Part shown: piece by piece, positions 43,101 to 52,846 of the stretch
How positions within the stretch are numbered: the first letter of the stretch is position 1
How the letters are laid out: each line of letters begins with the position of its first letter
Source of the DNA: Sphingobacteriales bacterium
GTDB lineage: Bacteria > Bacteroidota > Bacteroidia > Chitinophagales > Chitinophagaceae
Length of the DNA: 64,000 nt
Direction: 5' to 3'
Assembly (NCBI GenBank): GCA_003963365.1
Contig: RXJG01000006.1
Location: 1-64,000, forward strand
Made by a program: the position numbers and the translations under genes
The notes under the pieces: generated by a model
What the model saw: the letters and a program-made list of their open reading frames with translations, nothing else
The model's database searches: none
Told to the model about the DNA's origin: nothing

Positions 43101-43709
43101 TTATTTATACTTTTGAATCTTGTTCGCTTCAACATCTGTCTTAAATTCACTTTTGAGATATAATCTTTCGGCAGAATCAAAAAAACCTTTACTGCTAAAG
43201 TCTATTTCTTTAGGCGGGGTGCCACTGAATTGATAGTTGCTTGGCAAATAGTAGACAGAGTCCTTATTTACCCTGCTTATTTTCCAGAATGTATAACTCT
43301 TATTACTTAAAGAATATTTATAAATGTTATTAGGTTTAATACCGGCAAGAAATTTATTTACTGATATGGTACCGTATGTAAATAATCTAACCGCCAGGAA
43401 AGAAACAACCAGCACTGATAGGAATACTGAACCGATATAATGCCACCAGGGAGCTTTATAATTATTTTTTTCCTGCAGATAGGTTTCCTTTAAATCAATT
43501 GAAAACAATTTAGCATTGGTTACATGCTTACAGTTGCTGCACATAATAGCGCCGCCTCTGCGGTGAGGAAACATAGGTATCCGCAAAAAATGATAATACC
43601 GGTAAAAAATGTATAAATCTACCGAGCCTTTTGAATTGCAGTAAGCACAGGTGATATCAGGTAATTTTTTTTTGCCTACCTGGGCGGCTTTACTTCCAAA
43701 TATTTTCAT
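43101..43709 (-). CDS. Zinc-ribbon membrane protein
   Basis: A 202-residue protein with an N-terminal zinc ribbon (CAYC at 21-24, CSNC at 57-60) and one or two membrane helices in the middle (VFLSVLVVSFLAVRLF). The C-terminal part is predicted beta-rich and of unknown function. The stop lies one base from the end of the opposite gene. Confidence 0.65.
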   Translation of the reverse strand: MKIFGSKAAQVGKKKLPDITCAYCNSKGSVDLYIFYRYYHFLRIPMFPHRRGGAIMCSNCKHVTNAKLFSIDLKETYLQEKNNYKAPWWHYIGSVFLSVLVVSFLAVRLFTYGTISVNKFLAGIKPNNIYKYSLSNKSYTFWKISRVNKDSVYYLPSNYQFSGTPPKEIDFSSKGFFDSAERLYLKSEFKTDVEANKIQKYK

Positions 43710-43759
43710 CGTATACTAACTAGTATGCAAAATAGTTAAAAGCATTCAAGTTTGTTCAA

Positions 43760-43787
43760 TAAAAAATCCCCTGTAATAAGGGGATTT
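43760..43787 (-). terminator. Terminator of secDF
   Basis: AAATCCCCT / AGGGGATTT around a six-base loop, followed on the minus strand by a T-run. Confidence 0.85.
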
Positions 43788-43807
43788 AAGCATATCATTT
43801 TAAAGAA

Positions 43808-46800
43808 CTATCCAATGGAGTGTCTTGCCTTGGCCATTGTTTTATCATGCTCAGGCTCACCTAATGGTTTGTTTTTGGCCATATCAATCAGAATCGGGGC
43901 AGCCACAAAGATAGATGAGTACGTACCGGTGACAACACCCACTAACATAGCAAAGGCAAAACCTTTGGTTACTTCACCACCTACCAGAAACAGGATAAGG
44001 ATGGTGAGGAATACTGTTAAGGAAGTCATGATGGTGCGGCTCAAAGTATCGTTAATAGCCCGGTTAATGATGGTTTTTTTATCAGCTCCATGTAAAGTAC
44101 GGCTGTACTCACGGATACGGTCAAATACAATCACCGTATCGTTCATCGAAAATCCAATTACTGTTAGTACAGCGGCAATAAAGTGTTGATCAATTTCCAA
44201 TGGGAAAGGAACAATACTTCTTGCAAACGAGAAGACTGCCAAGGTTATAAACACGTCATGGAATAATGCGATAATAGTACCCAGTGAATATCTCCAGTCA
44301 CGGAAACGAAGGAAGATATAGACAAAAATAATAAGCAGTGCAAAGATGGTGGCTTTAATGGCCCCTCTCTTCAGGTCATCGGAAATGGTGGGTTGAACCG
44401 TTTGAGAAGCTTTCTTATTTTCTTTTATAAAATCAGCATACGTAGCTCCCTGTCTCAGGAATGGTTTTAAACCCTGGTATAAAGTATTTTCTACTGCTGA
44501 GTCGGCAGTTAAAGAAGGATCTTCTTTTTTATACGAGGTGGTAATGTTCAGTGTTTTTGGGTTACCTACTGTTTTTATAACCGGGTATTCACCAAAAACT
44601 TTTTTCAGTTCATCTCTTACAACATCATTCTTCATTTCATTATCAAAACGTACTGTGTAGCTGCGGCCACCTTTAAATTCAACCCCTTCATCAAAACCAT
44701 TAAAGAAAGAAGCCACTCCCAATAATAATACCACCCCCGAAATCATATACGCTATTTTGCGATACTCAATAAACTTGAAGGCAGCATGTTTGAAAATACG
44801 TTTACTTACACCAGTAAAATATTCAAGATGTTTTTTCTTATTAGTGAAAAGATCTGTTACCAGTCTTGAAATCAGGATACCGCAGAACAATGATAAAGCT
44901 ATACCCAGCATTTGCGTGGTGGCAAAACCTAACACTGGGCCTAATCCAAAGTAGAAAAGGATTGCCGCTGTTAAAAAGCTGGTAATATGAGCATCTAATA
45001 CCGGGGGTAATGAACGACGATAACCATCAGCCACCGCCAGCTGATAACTCTTACCATGCGTCAGCTCTTCTTTAATACGTTCAAAAATGATAACGTTTGT
45101 ATCCACGGCCATACCAATAGTTAATACTAACGCCGCAATACCGGGTGCAGTTAACGTTGCGCCAAGAGCACTTAACACACCTATAGTAAAGAGTAAGTTT
45201 AAGATCAACGCAATATTGGCCACCCAACCAGAGGAATTATAATAAAGCAGCATTAATCCAAAAATCACAATGAAAGAAATAGCAAAAGCCCAGGTGCCAC
45301 CAAGGATAGCTTCTTTACCTAATGTAGGACCAACCACCTGTTCCTGTACAATTTTAGCAGGTGCAGGTAATTTACCTGTTTTTAAAATGTTAGATAAATC
45401 CTGTGTTTCTTCTGGTGTGAAACTACCGGTAATACTTGAATTACCACCAGTAATTTTATTTTGAACTGTTGGAATAGAATAAACAGTGTTATCTAAAACT
45501 ATGGCAACAGGCCTTCCAACTCCATTATTTTTTTGTGGTGAGTTTCTATCAGTAATTTCGGCCCATTTATTAGCACCCACATTGTCCATATCAAACACAA
45601 TATCCGGCCGTCCTTTTTCATCAAAACCCGGGCCTGCTTCTGTAATATGTTCACCTTCTAATTCGGCATCGCCCGCTGCATTAAATGTTTTTATAGGATA
45701 AAGCATCAGGTAATTAAGCACTTTACCTTCTTTGGATTTATCCGTATTACCATACAATAATTTAAGATTGCCGGGCAGTTGGTTTTTAACAACATCTAAT
45801 CTTAAATACGTATTTAAAGTAGCGGTATCTTTTAAAGCAACCTGGCAGGCATAAGGATATCTTGGATCAATACCGGCGAAATAACGCAACAAAGGCTTAT
45901 CAGTTGATTGTTGAACTGAATCTTTCTTTGTACTGTCAGCACCGGCTTTGGTTGATGAATCGGTTTTAATACCTAAAGTTTTAATGATGCTTTGACTGGT
46001 GGTATCAACTGTAGCAGCAGTACTGGTTGCAGAATTTCCCTTTAAGTATTGTGACAAGGCTAAGTCTGCTTTCTCCAGAGCAGTATAAACATCTCCGTAA
46101 GAATACACTTCAAAAAACTGTAGATTGGCAGTTGACTGTAAATATTTTCTTACTCTTTCAGGATTGTCAACACCGGGTAATTCAACGGTGATAATATCTT
46201 TTGTTTTATCGAGGTTAATGCTTGGCTGGGCTACACCAAATTTATCAATACGGGTTTGCAATACTTTATACGTCTGAGAAACCGCATCGTTCGCCTGGGC
46301 CCTTATTTTTTGAATAACCTGCGCATCGCTATCGGTAGCTTTTATTTTTGATTGAGAAGCTCCTGCAAATAAGGCAGCCAGCGGTTTTTTCTCAACATTG
46401 AGTTTTTGATATTCTTCAGCAAACAAGTTAATGAAATCAGCATCACTGTTGGCCTGTCTTTGTAATGCGGAGGCAATGGCTTTATTTAATTTTTCATCCT
46501 GCTTATTATTGGCCAGTGAACGAACAAGACCATCTAACCCCACTTTTAAAGTAGCACTCATACCACCCTGCAGATCCAGCCCAAGATTCAGTTCCTGTTC
46601 TTTTGCCTTTTGATAAGAAATGGCACCGGTTACCCCATAAGTAACAGTTTCATCACGGGTACTATCCAGCAATTGACGAAGACGGAATTTTTTTACGGAG
46701 TCAGCTGTTAGTTTATCAGCCTTGGGAAAATTGGCTTTTACAAATTTATCAGCCTTAGCTTCCATTTTACTCTCATGATTATTCACCACCCAGGTAAAAT

Positions 46801-46867
46801 GCAGTTGGTACAGGGAGATAACGATTAATGCAATCGCAAAAAAACGAACCAAACCTTTCAGTTGCAT
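43808..46867 (-). CDS. secDF: Fused SecDF protein translocase subunit
   Basis: A 1019-residue inner-membrane protein with twelve predicted helices. The SecD half has DLQGGM near the first periplasmic domain, GNSSITGSFTPEETQDLSNIL and the proton-path GMAVDTNVIIFERIKEEL; the SecF half starts near residue 680 with FKGGRSYTVRF and contains FSMNDTVIVFDRIREY. The ATG at 46867 is used because a TAnnTTTG box overlaps the longer start at 46903. A Ser/Thr/Lys-rich insertion (about 280-320) breaks the SecD periplasmic domain. It uses the proton gradient to help Sec export. Confidence 0.94.
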   Translation of the reverse strand: MQLKGLVRFFAIALIVISLYQLHFTWVVNNHESKMEAKADKFVKANFPKADKLTADSVKKFRLRQLLDSTRDETVTYGVTGAISYQKAKEQELNLGLDLQGGMSATLKVGLDGLVRSLANNKQDEKLNKAIASALQRQANSDADFINLFAEEYQKLNVEKKPLAALFAGASQSKIKATDSDAQVIQKIRAQANDAVSQTYKVLQTRIDKFGVAQPSINLDKTKDIITVELPGVDNPERVRKYLQSTANLQFFEVYSYGDVYTALEKADLALSQYLKGNSATSTAATVDTTSQSIIKTLGIKTDSSTKAGADSTKKDSVQQSTDKPLLRYFAGIDPRYPYACQVALKDTATLNTYLRLDVVKNQLPGNLKLLYGNTDKSKEGKVLNYLMLYPIKTFNAAGDAELEGEHITEAGPGFDEKGRPDIVFDMDNVGANKWAEITDRNSPQKNNGVGRPVAIVLDNTVYSIPTVQNKITGGNSSITGSFTPEETQDLSNILKTGKLPAPAKIVQEQVVGPTLGKEAILGGTWAFAISFIVIFGLMLLYYNSSGWVANIALILNLLFTIGVLSALGATLTAPGIAALVLTIGMAVDTNVIIFERIKEELTHGKSYQLAVADGYRRSLPPVLDAHITSFLTAAILFYFGLGPVLGFATTQMLGIALSLFCGILISRLVTDLFTNKKKHLEYFTGVSKRIFKHAAFKFIEYRKIAYMISGVVLLLGVASFFNGFDEGVEFKGGRSYTVRFDNEMKNDVVRDELKKVFGEYPVIKTVGNPKTLNITTSYKKEDPSLTADSAVENTLYQGLKPFLRQGATYADFIKENKKASQTVQPTISDDLKRGAIKATIFALLIIFVYIFLRFRDWRYSLGTIIALFHDVFITLAVFSFARSIVPFPLEIDQHFIAAVLTVIGFSMNDTVIVFDRIREYSRTLHGADKKTIINRAINDTLSRTIMTSLTVFLTILILFLVGGEVTKGFAFAMLVGVVTGTYSSIFVAAPILIDMAKNKPLGEPEHDKTMAKARHSIG

Positions 46868-46900
46868 ACGTGTTTGTTTATAGCTTTTTTTAAGAGGTCG

Positions 46901-46908
46901 CAAAGATA
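46901..46908 (-). promoter_or_regulatory. TAnnTTTG -7 box of secDF
   Basis: TATCTTTG on the minus strand, 33 bases before the chosen ATG. Confidence 0.65.
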
Positions 46909-47007
46909 GGGTTTTCAGGCAAATAGGCCAGTTTTAAGGCTAAAATCCTAAACAGGGAAAAATCAGGCTTTTTTACTGTTGAAAACCTTTGGCAGCAAGG
47001 CATTTTT

Positions 47008-47015
47008 TATATTTG
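47008..47015 (+). promoter_or_regulatory. TAnnTTTG -7 box, nearly leaderless
   Basis: TATATTTG, with TTTGG at 46988 at -33 spacing and only five bases to the ATG at 47021. Confidence 0.6.
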
Positions 47016-47020
47016 ATCTG

Positions 47021-48349
47021 ATGAAACAATTTCATGCAGCATATAGCATTCCGGTAGTTTTATTTTTCTATTGCCTGGGATGTAACCCCGTACAAAAAGT
47101 ACAGCATCAAAAGACCGCTGACAGTACTATTACCGCCAGAGACGGAACGGCTAGCTCTTCATTTTTACAAAAACTTCTTGGCCAATATCCTCAATACTTT
47201 GATTCTATTTTAAAAAACACGGATTCACTGGGCGTTCAAATCATCTATACCCAAATCAACCGTGATAAGAACAACCTGCCTTCACTAACTGATTATTATT
47301 TCAACGTAAATCCCAATAAATATTTCTACCCGGCCAGCACTGTTAAAATGCCGGTGGCTTTTCTGGCATTAGAGAAATTGAATGACTTAAAAATTGCCGG
47401 GCTTACCCGGCAAAGTACTATGATTACTGATTCGGCCTACTCCGGGCAAACAGTTGTATTTAATGACCCCGGCAGTAAAGATGGCCGGCCCAGTATTGAA
47501 CAATACATTAAAAAAATATTTTTGGTGAGTGATAATGACGCTTACAACCGCCTGTATGAATTCCTTGGGCAGGAATACATCAACGATAAATTACATCAAA
47601 AAGGATATAACGATGTACAGTTTTTACATCGTTTACAGGTTCCGTTTACGGACGATGAAAACCGGCATACTAACCCTGTAAAGTTTTTTGATTCCACCGG
47701 GAAATTGATTTATCAAAAGCCGGCGCTGTTCAATCAAAAAGTTTATGAACAACGTAATACCAAACTGGGAAAAGGGTACATGAAAGGGGGCCAGCTCGTT
47801 AATGAACCATTTGATTTCAGTCTGCGAAACCGGATTTCTTTAAAAGATTTACATACCATTTTGCGCAGTGTAATATTTCCCAACTCTGTTCCTGCATCGC
47901 AACGGTTTAATCTAACAGAAAATGATTATCGCTTTGTATGGAAATATATGTCGCAATTTCCCGGGGAAACAAATTTTCCGCAATACCCGGAGTTTAACGA
48001 TTGGGATGCTTACTGCAAATTTGTTTTATACGGTAGTGAAAAAGGATCTTTACCTAAGCATATCCGGATCTTTAATAAAGTAGGAGATGCGTATGGATTT
48101 TTGCTCGATATTACCTATGTGGTGAATTTTGATAAGAAGGTGGAGTTTTTTTTAAGTACTGTAATGTATTGTAACAGCGACGGAGTTTTTAATGATGATA
48201 AATATGATTATGATAATGTTGGTTTCCCTTTTATGAAGCATTTGGGCCAGGTGATTTACGATTATGAAGTACAGAGACCCAAGGCTCACTTACCAGACCT
48301 TTCTAATTTTCAAATGAGTTATGATAAACCAACGAACAATAAACCATAA
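47021..48349 (+). CDS. Serine hydrolase lipoprotein (class A beta-lactamase fold)
   Basis: A 442-residue lipoprotein (lipobox LGC, cysteine 21). The start MKQFHAAYS is set by the promoter box. The active-site motif is Ser106-Thr-Val-Lys109 (STVK), followed by Ser170-Asp171-Asn172 (SDN). The KTG triad is replaced by a less standard NKVGDAYG. The last part is a beta-sheet ending in FFLSTVMYCN. It is a periplasmic penicillin-recognising or peptidase-type serine hydrolase; beta-lactam resistance cannot be concluded. Confidence 0.82.
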   Translation: MKQFHAAYSIPVVLFFYCLGCNPVQKVQHQKTADSTITARDGTASSSFLQKLLGQYPQYFDSILKNTDSLGVQIIYTQINRDKNNLPSLTDYYFNVNPNKYFYPASTVKMPVAFLALEKLNDLKIAGLTRQSTMITDSAYSGQTVVFNDPGSKDGRPSIEQYIKKIFLVSDNDAYNRLYEFLGQEYINDKLHQKGYNDVQFLHRLQVPFTDDENRHTNPVKFFDSTGKLIYQKPALFNQKVYEQRNTKLGKGYMKGGQLVNEPFDFSLRNRISLKDLHTILRSVIFPNSVPASQRFNLTENDYRFVWKYMSQFPGETNFPQYPEFNDWDAYCKFVLYGSEKGSLPKHIRIFNKVGDAYGFLLDITYVVNFDKKVEFFLSTVMYCNSDGVFNDDKYDYDNVGFPFMKHLGQVIYDYEVQRPKAHLPDLSNFQMSYDKPTNNKP

Positions 48350-48398
48350 ACAAAAAACAATATACCTAAGATGAACAGGCGTTAGTGATAATAAATTG

Positions 48399-48406
48399 TA
48401 ATTTTG
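48399..48406 (+). promoter_or_regulatory. TAnnTTTG -7 box of the aminotransferase gene
   Basis: TAATTTTG, 32 bases before the ATG. Confidence 0.6.
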
Positions 48407-48437
48407 CGGGCAATTATTCACAACACGTAAGTTCAAA

Positions 48438-49649
48438 ATGGAAACATTAACACAGCCTCTCCAACTATCTTCTTTGTTAAATCGCTTTGCAGAACCCGAA
48501 ACCCTTAAAATGGCCAAGCTTGGTCGTGAATTAAGAGCCAAAGGAATTGACGTGATTGACCTGAGTTTAGGTGAACCAGATTTTGATACTCCTCAGCATA
48601 TTAAAGACGCTGCTAAAAAAGCTATTGATGATAACTGGAGTCATTATACTCCGGTGCCGGGTTATTTAGATCTTCGTGAAGCCATTTGTACCAAATTAAA
48701 ACGTGATAATAATCTTGATTATAAACCAGAGAACATTGTGGCATCTACCGGTGCCAAGCAAAGTTTGGCTAATGCAATTTTAGCCCTTGTTGATGATGGT
48801 GATGAAGTGATTATTCCCACTCCATATTGGGTTACTTATTCTGAACTCGTAAAGATTGCCCGTGGTGTAGTGGTTGAAATTCATTCTGATTTAGAAAAAG
48901 GATTTAAGATCACTCCGCAGCAACTGGAAGATGCTATCACCGATAAAACAAAAGTGTTTTTATTCTCTTCACCCTGTAATCCTTCCGGCACTGTTTATAG
49001 CAAGGAAGAATTAGAAGGTTTAGCTGAAGTGTTCAGAAAATATCCGCAGATCACTATTCTTTCTGATGAAATATATGAGTATATCAACTTTGTTGGTGAA
49101 CATGAAAGTATTGCACAATTCAGCGATCTGAAAGACAGAGTAGTGGTGATTAACGGGCTGAGTAAAGGTTTTGCAATGACTGGCTGGCGTTTAGGTTATA
49201 TCGCTGCTAATGTTGATATCGCTAAAGCTTGTGAAAAATTACAGGGACAATTTACCAGTGCTACTTGTTCTATTACACAAAAGGCGGCGGTAGTTGCATT
49301 GACTACAGATTTGAAACCTTCATTTGAAATGACAGAAGAGTTTGCCCGTCGCCGTGCCAAAGTGCTTGACCTGGTAAAAGATATTCCGGGTATTAAATGT
49401 GCTGCCCCGGAAGGTGCTTTTTATATTTTCCCGGACGTATCTTATTACTATGGTAAGTCTGACGGCGTAACAACTGTAAACAACTCTGCAGATTTTGCTA
49501 TGTATTTGCTTAATACCGCACACGTTTCCTCTGTAATGGGTGATGCATTTGGCGAGCCAAGATGTGTTCGTTTCTCCTTTGCCAACAGCATGCCGAATAT
49601 TGAAAAGGCATGGGCAAGAATTAAAGACGCACTGGCGAAATTGAAGTAA
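48438..49649 (+). CDS. Class I/II PLP aminotransferase (aspartate-type)
   Basis: A 403-residue fold-type I enzyme. PLP-binding Lys243 lies in INGLSKGFAMTGWRLGY; Asn181, Asp210, Tyr213 and Arg251 are all present, and the substrate carboxylate arginine is near residue 377 in CVRFSFA. N-terminal SLGEPDFDTP and TPVPGYLDLREAI match the aspartate/aromatic aminotransferase 1b group. Transfers an amino group between glutamate/aspartate and keto acids. Confidence 0.92.
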   Translation: METLTQPLQLSSLLNRFAEPETLKMAKLGRELRAKGIDVIDLSLGEPDFDTPQHIKDAAKKAIDDNWSHYTPVPGYLDLREAICTKLKRDNNLDYKPENIVASTGAKQSLANAILALVDDGDEVIIPTPYWVTYSELVKIARGVVVEIHSDLEKGFKITPQQLEDAITDKTKVFLFSSPCNPSGTVYSKEELEGLAEVFRKYPQITILSDEIYEYINFVGEHESIAQFSDLKDRVVVINGLSKGFAMTGWRLGYIAANVDIAKACEKLQGQFTSATCSITQKAAVVALTTDLKPSFEMTEEFARRRAKVLDLVKDIPGIKCAAPEGAFYIFPDVSYYYGKSDGVTTVNNSADFAMYLLNTAHVSSVMGDAFGEPRCVRFSFANSMPNIEKAWARIKDALAKLK

Positions 49650-49672
49650 TTAAAAGTATTCAACTATACAAG

Positions 49673-49707
49673 ACCTCACAGTAAATAATTGCTGTGAGGT
49701 TTTTTTA
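49673..49707 (+). terminator. Intrinsic terminator after the aminotransferase
   Basis: ACCTCACAG and CTGTGAGGT flank a ten-base loop and are followed by seven T residues. Confidence 0.88.
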
Positions 49708-49883
49708 TTACCTTTTATTTTTAAAATCAACCTGGGATGAAAAAAATAGCTGCTACTTTATTTCTCTTTGTTGCTGCCTGTAAAGGATTTGCCGGGTTTT
49801 TCGAATTTGAAGGAAGATAAAATTTCCCTGCAATCTTTTAAATCTTATAAATCCCGGTTCAGACTTTTTATTATCATTGCCGC

Positions 49884-50831
49884 ATGAATGAAGCAAAATT
49901 CATCATGTTTGAAAACAGGCTTGCTAAACTGTATAAACATTTAAGCAAGCAGGCAAGAAGGCAATCCATTTCCTGTTACCGCATATACGATAAAGATTTA
50001 CCTGAGTTTCCGCTTATTATTGATGTGTATGATGATAAAGTTTATCTAGCTGAATACAGGGCCAAACATCATCTCACCGAAGAAGAACATGAGCAATGGC
50101 TGAATGAATCCATCAATATCATCAGCAAAGTATTGAATGTTGCCGATGAGAAAATCTATTTGAAAGAAAGAAAGCGTAAATCAGAAAGAACAGATCAATA
50201 CCAAAAAACAGGAGAGGAGAAAGAGTTTTTTGTAGTAGAGGAAGGTGGTTTAAAATTCAAAATCAACTTATCTGATTATTTAGATACCGGTTTATTTTTA
50301 GATCACCGCATTACCAGGGAAATGGTGCGTAAAGAATCAACTGACAGAAAAGTGCTGAACCTGTTTGCTTATACAGGTTCTTTCTCAGTTTATGCTGCAG
50401 CAGGTGGTGCAGCAGCAATAACAACAGTAGATCTTTCCAATACTTATATCCAATGGGCCAAAGATAATTTTGAGCTGAACGGGTTTATGGATTCATCCAA
50501 ATATCATTTTATTATTGCAGATGTTTTACAATACTTAGATGAATTAAAGCTCAATTCATTTGACACCATTGTAATGGATCCGCCCACTTTCAGCAACAGT
50601 AAAAAGATGAAAGATTTTCTCGATATTCAGCAGGATCATGTGGAACTCATCAATAAATGTATGCTGGCACTTAAGCCGGGCGGCATTTTATACTTCAGCA
50701 CCAATTACACAAAATTTGTATTGGAGGCCGATAAAATACAGGCATCCACCATAAAAGACATTACTAAACAAACTACGCCATTTGATTTTGCAGGAAAATT
50801 AAAAAGAAGCTGTTATAAGCTTATAAAGTAG
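49884..50831 (+). CDS. RlmK-like rRNA methyltransferase
   Basis: A 315-residue enzyme. The Rossmann SAM motif I is VLNLFAYTGSFSVYAA, the aspartate of motif II is in TTVDLSN, and motif IV reads VMDPPTFSNSKKMKDFLD, the same as the RlmK half of E. coli RlmKL that makes m7G2069 in 23S rRNA. The N-terminal 110 residues form an adapter domain (FENRLAKLYKHLSKQAR ... RAKHHL). The gene begins close to a near-consensus -7 box. Likely a standalone RlmK-type 23S rRNA enzyme. Confidence 0.82.
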   Translation: MNEAKFIMFENRLAKLYKHLSKQARRQSISCYRIYDKDLPEFPLIIDVYDDKVYLAEYRAKHHLTEEEHEQWLNESINIISKVLNVADEKIYLKERKRKSERTDQYQKTGEEKEFFVVEEGGLKFKINLSDYLDTGLFLDHRITREMVRKESTDRKVLNLFAYTGSFSVYAAAGGAAAITTVDLSNTYIQWAKDNFELNGFMDSSKYHFIIADVLQYLDELKLNSFDTIVMDPPTFSNSKKMKDFLDIQQDHVELINKCMLALKPGGILYFSTNYTKFVLEADKIQASTIKDITKQTTPFDFAGKLKRSCYKLIK

Positions 50832-51513
50832 GGGAGTCATCATTTTCAATTTTATCTTTCTTCGTTTCCCTTAATATTTGTTTTGCAAAAAAAATATTTA
50901 TACCGGTATTATATATGAAATGGGTAACGATGGGTAATAATAATCCTCCGCCTAATTGATACAAATACTGAAAGGCTAATCCAAAAGGAATAATAAAGAG
51001 AACGGACGTTGTACCCTGTGTAGCATGCGAAAAGCCAAATACAACCGCTGATGATAATGCACCCATCCACCAGTTGTTATTAAATGTCTGGTAAAACAAG
51101 GCAAACAACACTCCCCGGTATATAAACTCTTCCATAAACGAAGAAATGAAAGTAGTGCATAACCAGTACACTTGTTCTTTGCCGTTTCTCGGGAGAATAT
51201 ATTTAAGGTTGTTGTCTTTTAAAGAGGCATCTGCTTTCATGCGTATGGAGGATAATACCCATGCCAGCACAATCAGCCCAACACCAGCACCAATGGTTTT
51301 TATATTTAATACGGGTATATAATTTATTTCAAGTTTACCGGAACGTAAAGCAAAAAAAGCCAGTAAGGAAAGTATACCCTGCATTACCAGTGATTGCAGG
51401 TATAATTTAGCCCTGGGTATATCCAGTTCTTCCATTAAATGGATCTGCCCCTGGCTTCTATAACTAAGAAAGGGGATAACAAACAGAACGGCAAGTAAAA
51501 ATAATAAGGTCAT
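50821..51513 (-). CDS. CPBP family intramembrane glutamic protease
   Basis: A 230-residue polytopic membrane protein with the active-site motif Glu128-Glu129-x-x-x-Arg133 (MEEFIYRG) and two later histidines (His163, His198) in helices 4 and 5. These are Rce1-like proteases; roles include prenyl-protein maturation in eukaryotes and bacteriocin immunity in bacteria. Overlaps the CoaE stop by one base, so translation may be coupled. Confidence 0.88.
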   Translation of the reverse strand: MTLLFLLAVLFVIPFLSYRSQGQIHLMEELDIPRAKLYLQSLVMQGILSLLAFFALRSGKLEINYIPVLNIKTIGAGVGLIVLAWVLSSIRMKADASLKDNNLKYILPRNGKEQVYWLCTTFISSFMEEFIYRGVLFALFYQTFNNNWWMGALSSAVVFGFSHATQGTTSVLFIIPFGLAFQYLYQLGGGLLLPIVTHFIYNTGINIFFAKQILRETKKDKIENDDSPTL

Positions 51514-52103
51514 TAGCTGTTAGCTTCTTTTAAAAAATGTTGATGTAATTTTAAAACCTGGGGTATTACCAACTGCTGTTCATCGTTATAAATAATAAAA
51601 TCGCAGAGTTTCATTTTCATTTCTTCATCAATTTGATTTTGCATGCGTTTTACTACTTCTTCCCTGGTCACCTGGTCTCTGTCCATCGTTCGTTTAATAC
51701 GTAATGCCTGCGGAGCATATACGCCAACAACATAATTTAAACCGGTACCGCTGCCACTTTCAAATATTAAGGCTGCTTCTTTTATGGAATACGGCGCACT
51801 TTGTTTCAGCATCCATTCTTTTGCATCTTTTATAGTGGCGGGGTGTACGAGGCTGTTTAATAATTCAAGCTTTTGCTTATCATTAAATACAACAGATGCA
51901 AGATAAGCCCTGTTCAATTTTCCATCAGCATAACTGCCGGCACCAAAATGATTAATAATTTGTTCTTTTAATGCTGCATCCTCATTCATCAGTCTTTTAC
52001 CCGCCTCATCTGCATAATAAACCGGTACACCCAGTGTTTCAAACACTTTAGCCACGGTTGATTTTCCGCTGCCGATCCCTCCGGTTAATCCAATCTGGAG
52101 CAT
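51513..52103 (-). CDS. coaE: Dephospho-CoA kinase
   Basis: A 196-residue enzyme of the last step of coenzyme A synthesis. The P-loop is GLTGGIGSGKST (5-16), and downstream come PVYYADEAGKRLMN and RDQVTREEVVKRMQNQ with the conserved arginines of the lid. The longer ATG at 52151 adds a hydrophobic leader, so the start at MLQIGLT is used. Confidence 0.95.
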   Translation of the reverse strand: MLQIGLTGGIGSGKSTVAKVFETLGVPVYYADEAGKRLMNEDAALKEQIINHFGAGSYADGKLNRAYLASVVFNDKQKLELLNSLVHPATIKDAKEWMLKQSAPYSIKEAALIFESGSGTGLNYVVGVYAPQALRIKRTMDRDQVTREEVVKRMQNQIDEEMKMKLCDFIIYNDEQQLVIPQVLKLHQHFLKEANS

Positions 52104-52364
52104 GGTACAAAAATGAATCACGAAGTACGAGATTAGAAATGCAATTACCAAATTATAATGCGGATATCCAAATCAACAACTGTAGTTGCAGTAAGGTAGT
52201 ATGAGTTTTTAGTTGGGATCTCATTAATGCTGTAACTAAATGGCAGGTTATCAAAGTGTCATTCTTACATGTGAATACTTTCATATTTGCTGATTTTTCA
52301 TTTGCACTTTTTTTCCTTGTTACTTCACATTTTTTAATTAATTTTCATTTAATAAACTGCTGGT

Positions 52365-52793
52365 ATGAAAAAAGTAACTCATATTCTTGCCCGTAAAGGA
52401 AATAATGTGATCAGTATTTCTCCCAATTCTCCCGTTATTGAGGCATTAAAAACCATGGCCGATAAAAATATCGGTTCACTGGTAGTGGTGGAGAATGATG
52501 AATATATGGGATTACTGACAGAGAGAGATTATGCCCGAAAGGTAATATTGAAAGGAAAATCTTCGGCTGAAACACTGGTGAGTGAAATTATGAGCACCGG
52601 ATTACCCCGCATTACTCCTGAAAATTCTATTGATACCTGCATGCACATCATGAGTGAAAGTAATATTCGTTATCTGCCCGTGTTTGATCACGACAAACTT
52701 TGCGGTATCATTTCAATTAACGACGTGGTTACAGAAACACTACTGCAGCAGCGGGAAACCATTGAGCATCTGCAAAGCTATATTCACTCTTAA
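52365..52793 (+). CDS. CBS-domain protein
   Basis: A 142-residue protein with two CBS motifs, VIEALKTMADKNIGSLVVVENDEYMGLLTERDYAR and a second from about 75 (GLPRITPENSIDTCMHIM, then RYLPVFDHDKLCGIISINDVV). Proteins of this size bind adenine nucleotides and sense energy state. It is followed by the ABC exporter with 53 bases between, and may or may not be in the same unit because the exporter has its own box. Confidence 0.88.
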   Translation: MKKVTHILARKGNNVISISPNSPVIEALKTMADKNIGSLVVVENDEYMGLLTERDYARKVILKGKSSAETLVSEIMSTGLPRITPENSIDTCMHIMSESNIRYLPVFDHDKLCGIISINDVVTETLLQQRETIEHLQSYIHS

Positions 52794-52832
52794 ACTATAT
52801 AAACGGTTAGGATACCAAGTATCATTTGTACT

Positions 52833-52840
52833 TACCTTTG
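52833..52840 (+). promoter_or_regulatory. TAnnTTTG -7 box, nearly leaderless
   Basis: TACCTTTG with only six bases before the ATG at 52847; it lies inside the longest open frame (from 52826), fixing the start. Confidence 0.6.
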
Positions 52841-52846
52841 CAGGGC

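Noticed and set aside
47021-48349. Beta-lactamase resistance gene
   Set aside because: The STVK and SDN motifs fit the fold, but the third motif is not the classical KTG and the protein is a larger lipoprotein; resistance cannot be claimed.
49737-49820. 27-codon frame beginning MKKIAATLFLFVAACKG
   Set aside because: It looks like a signal peptide, but is too short, ends at once, and is probably chance or a minute remnant in front of the RlmK-like gene.
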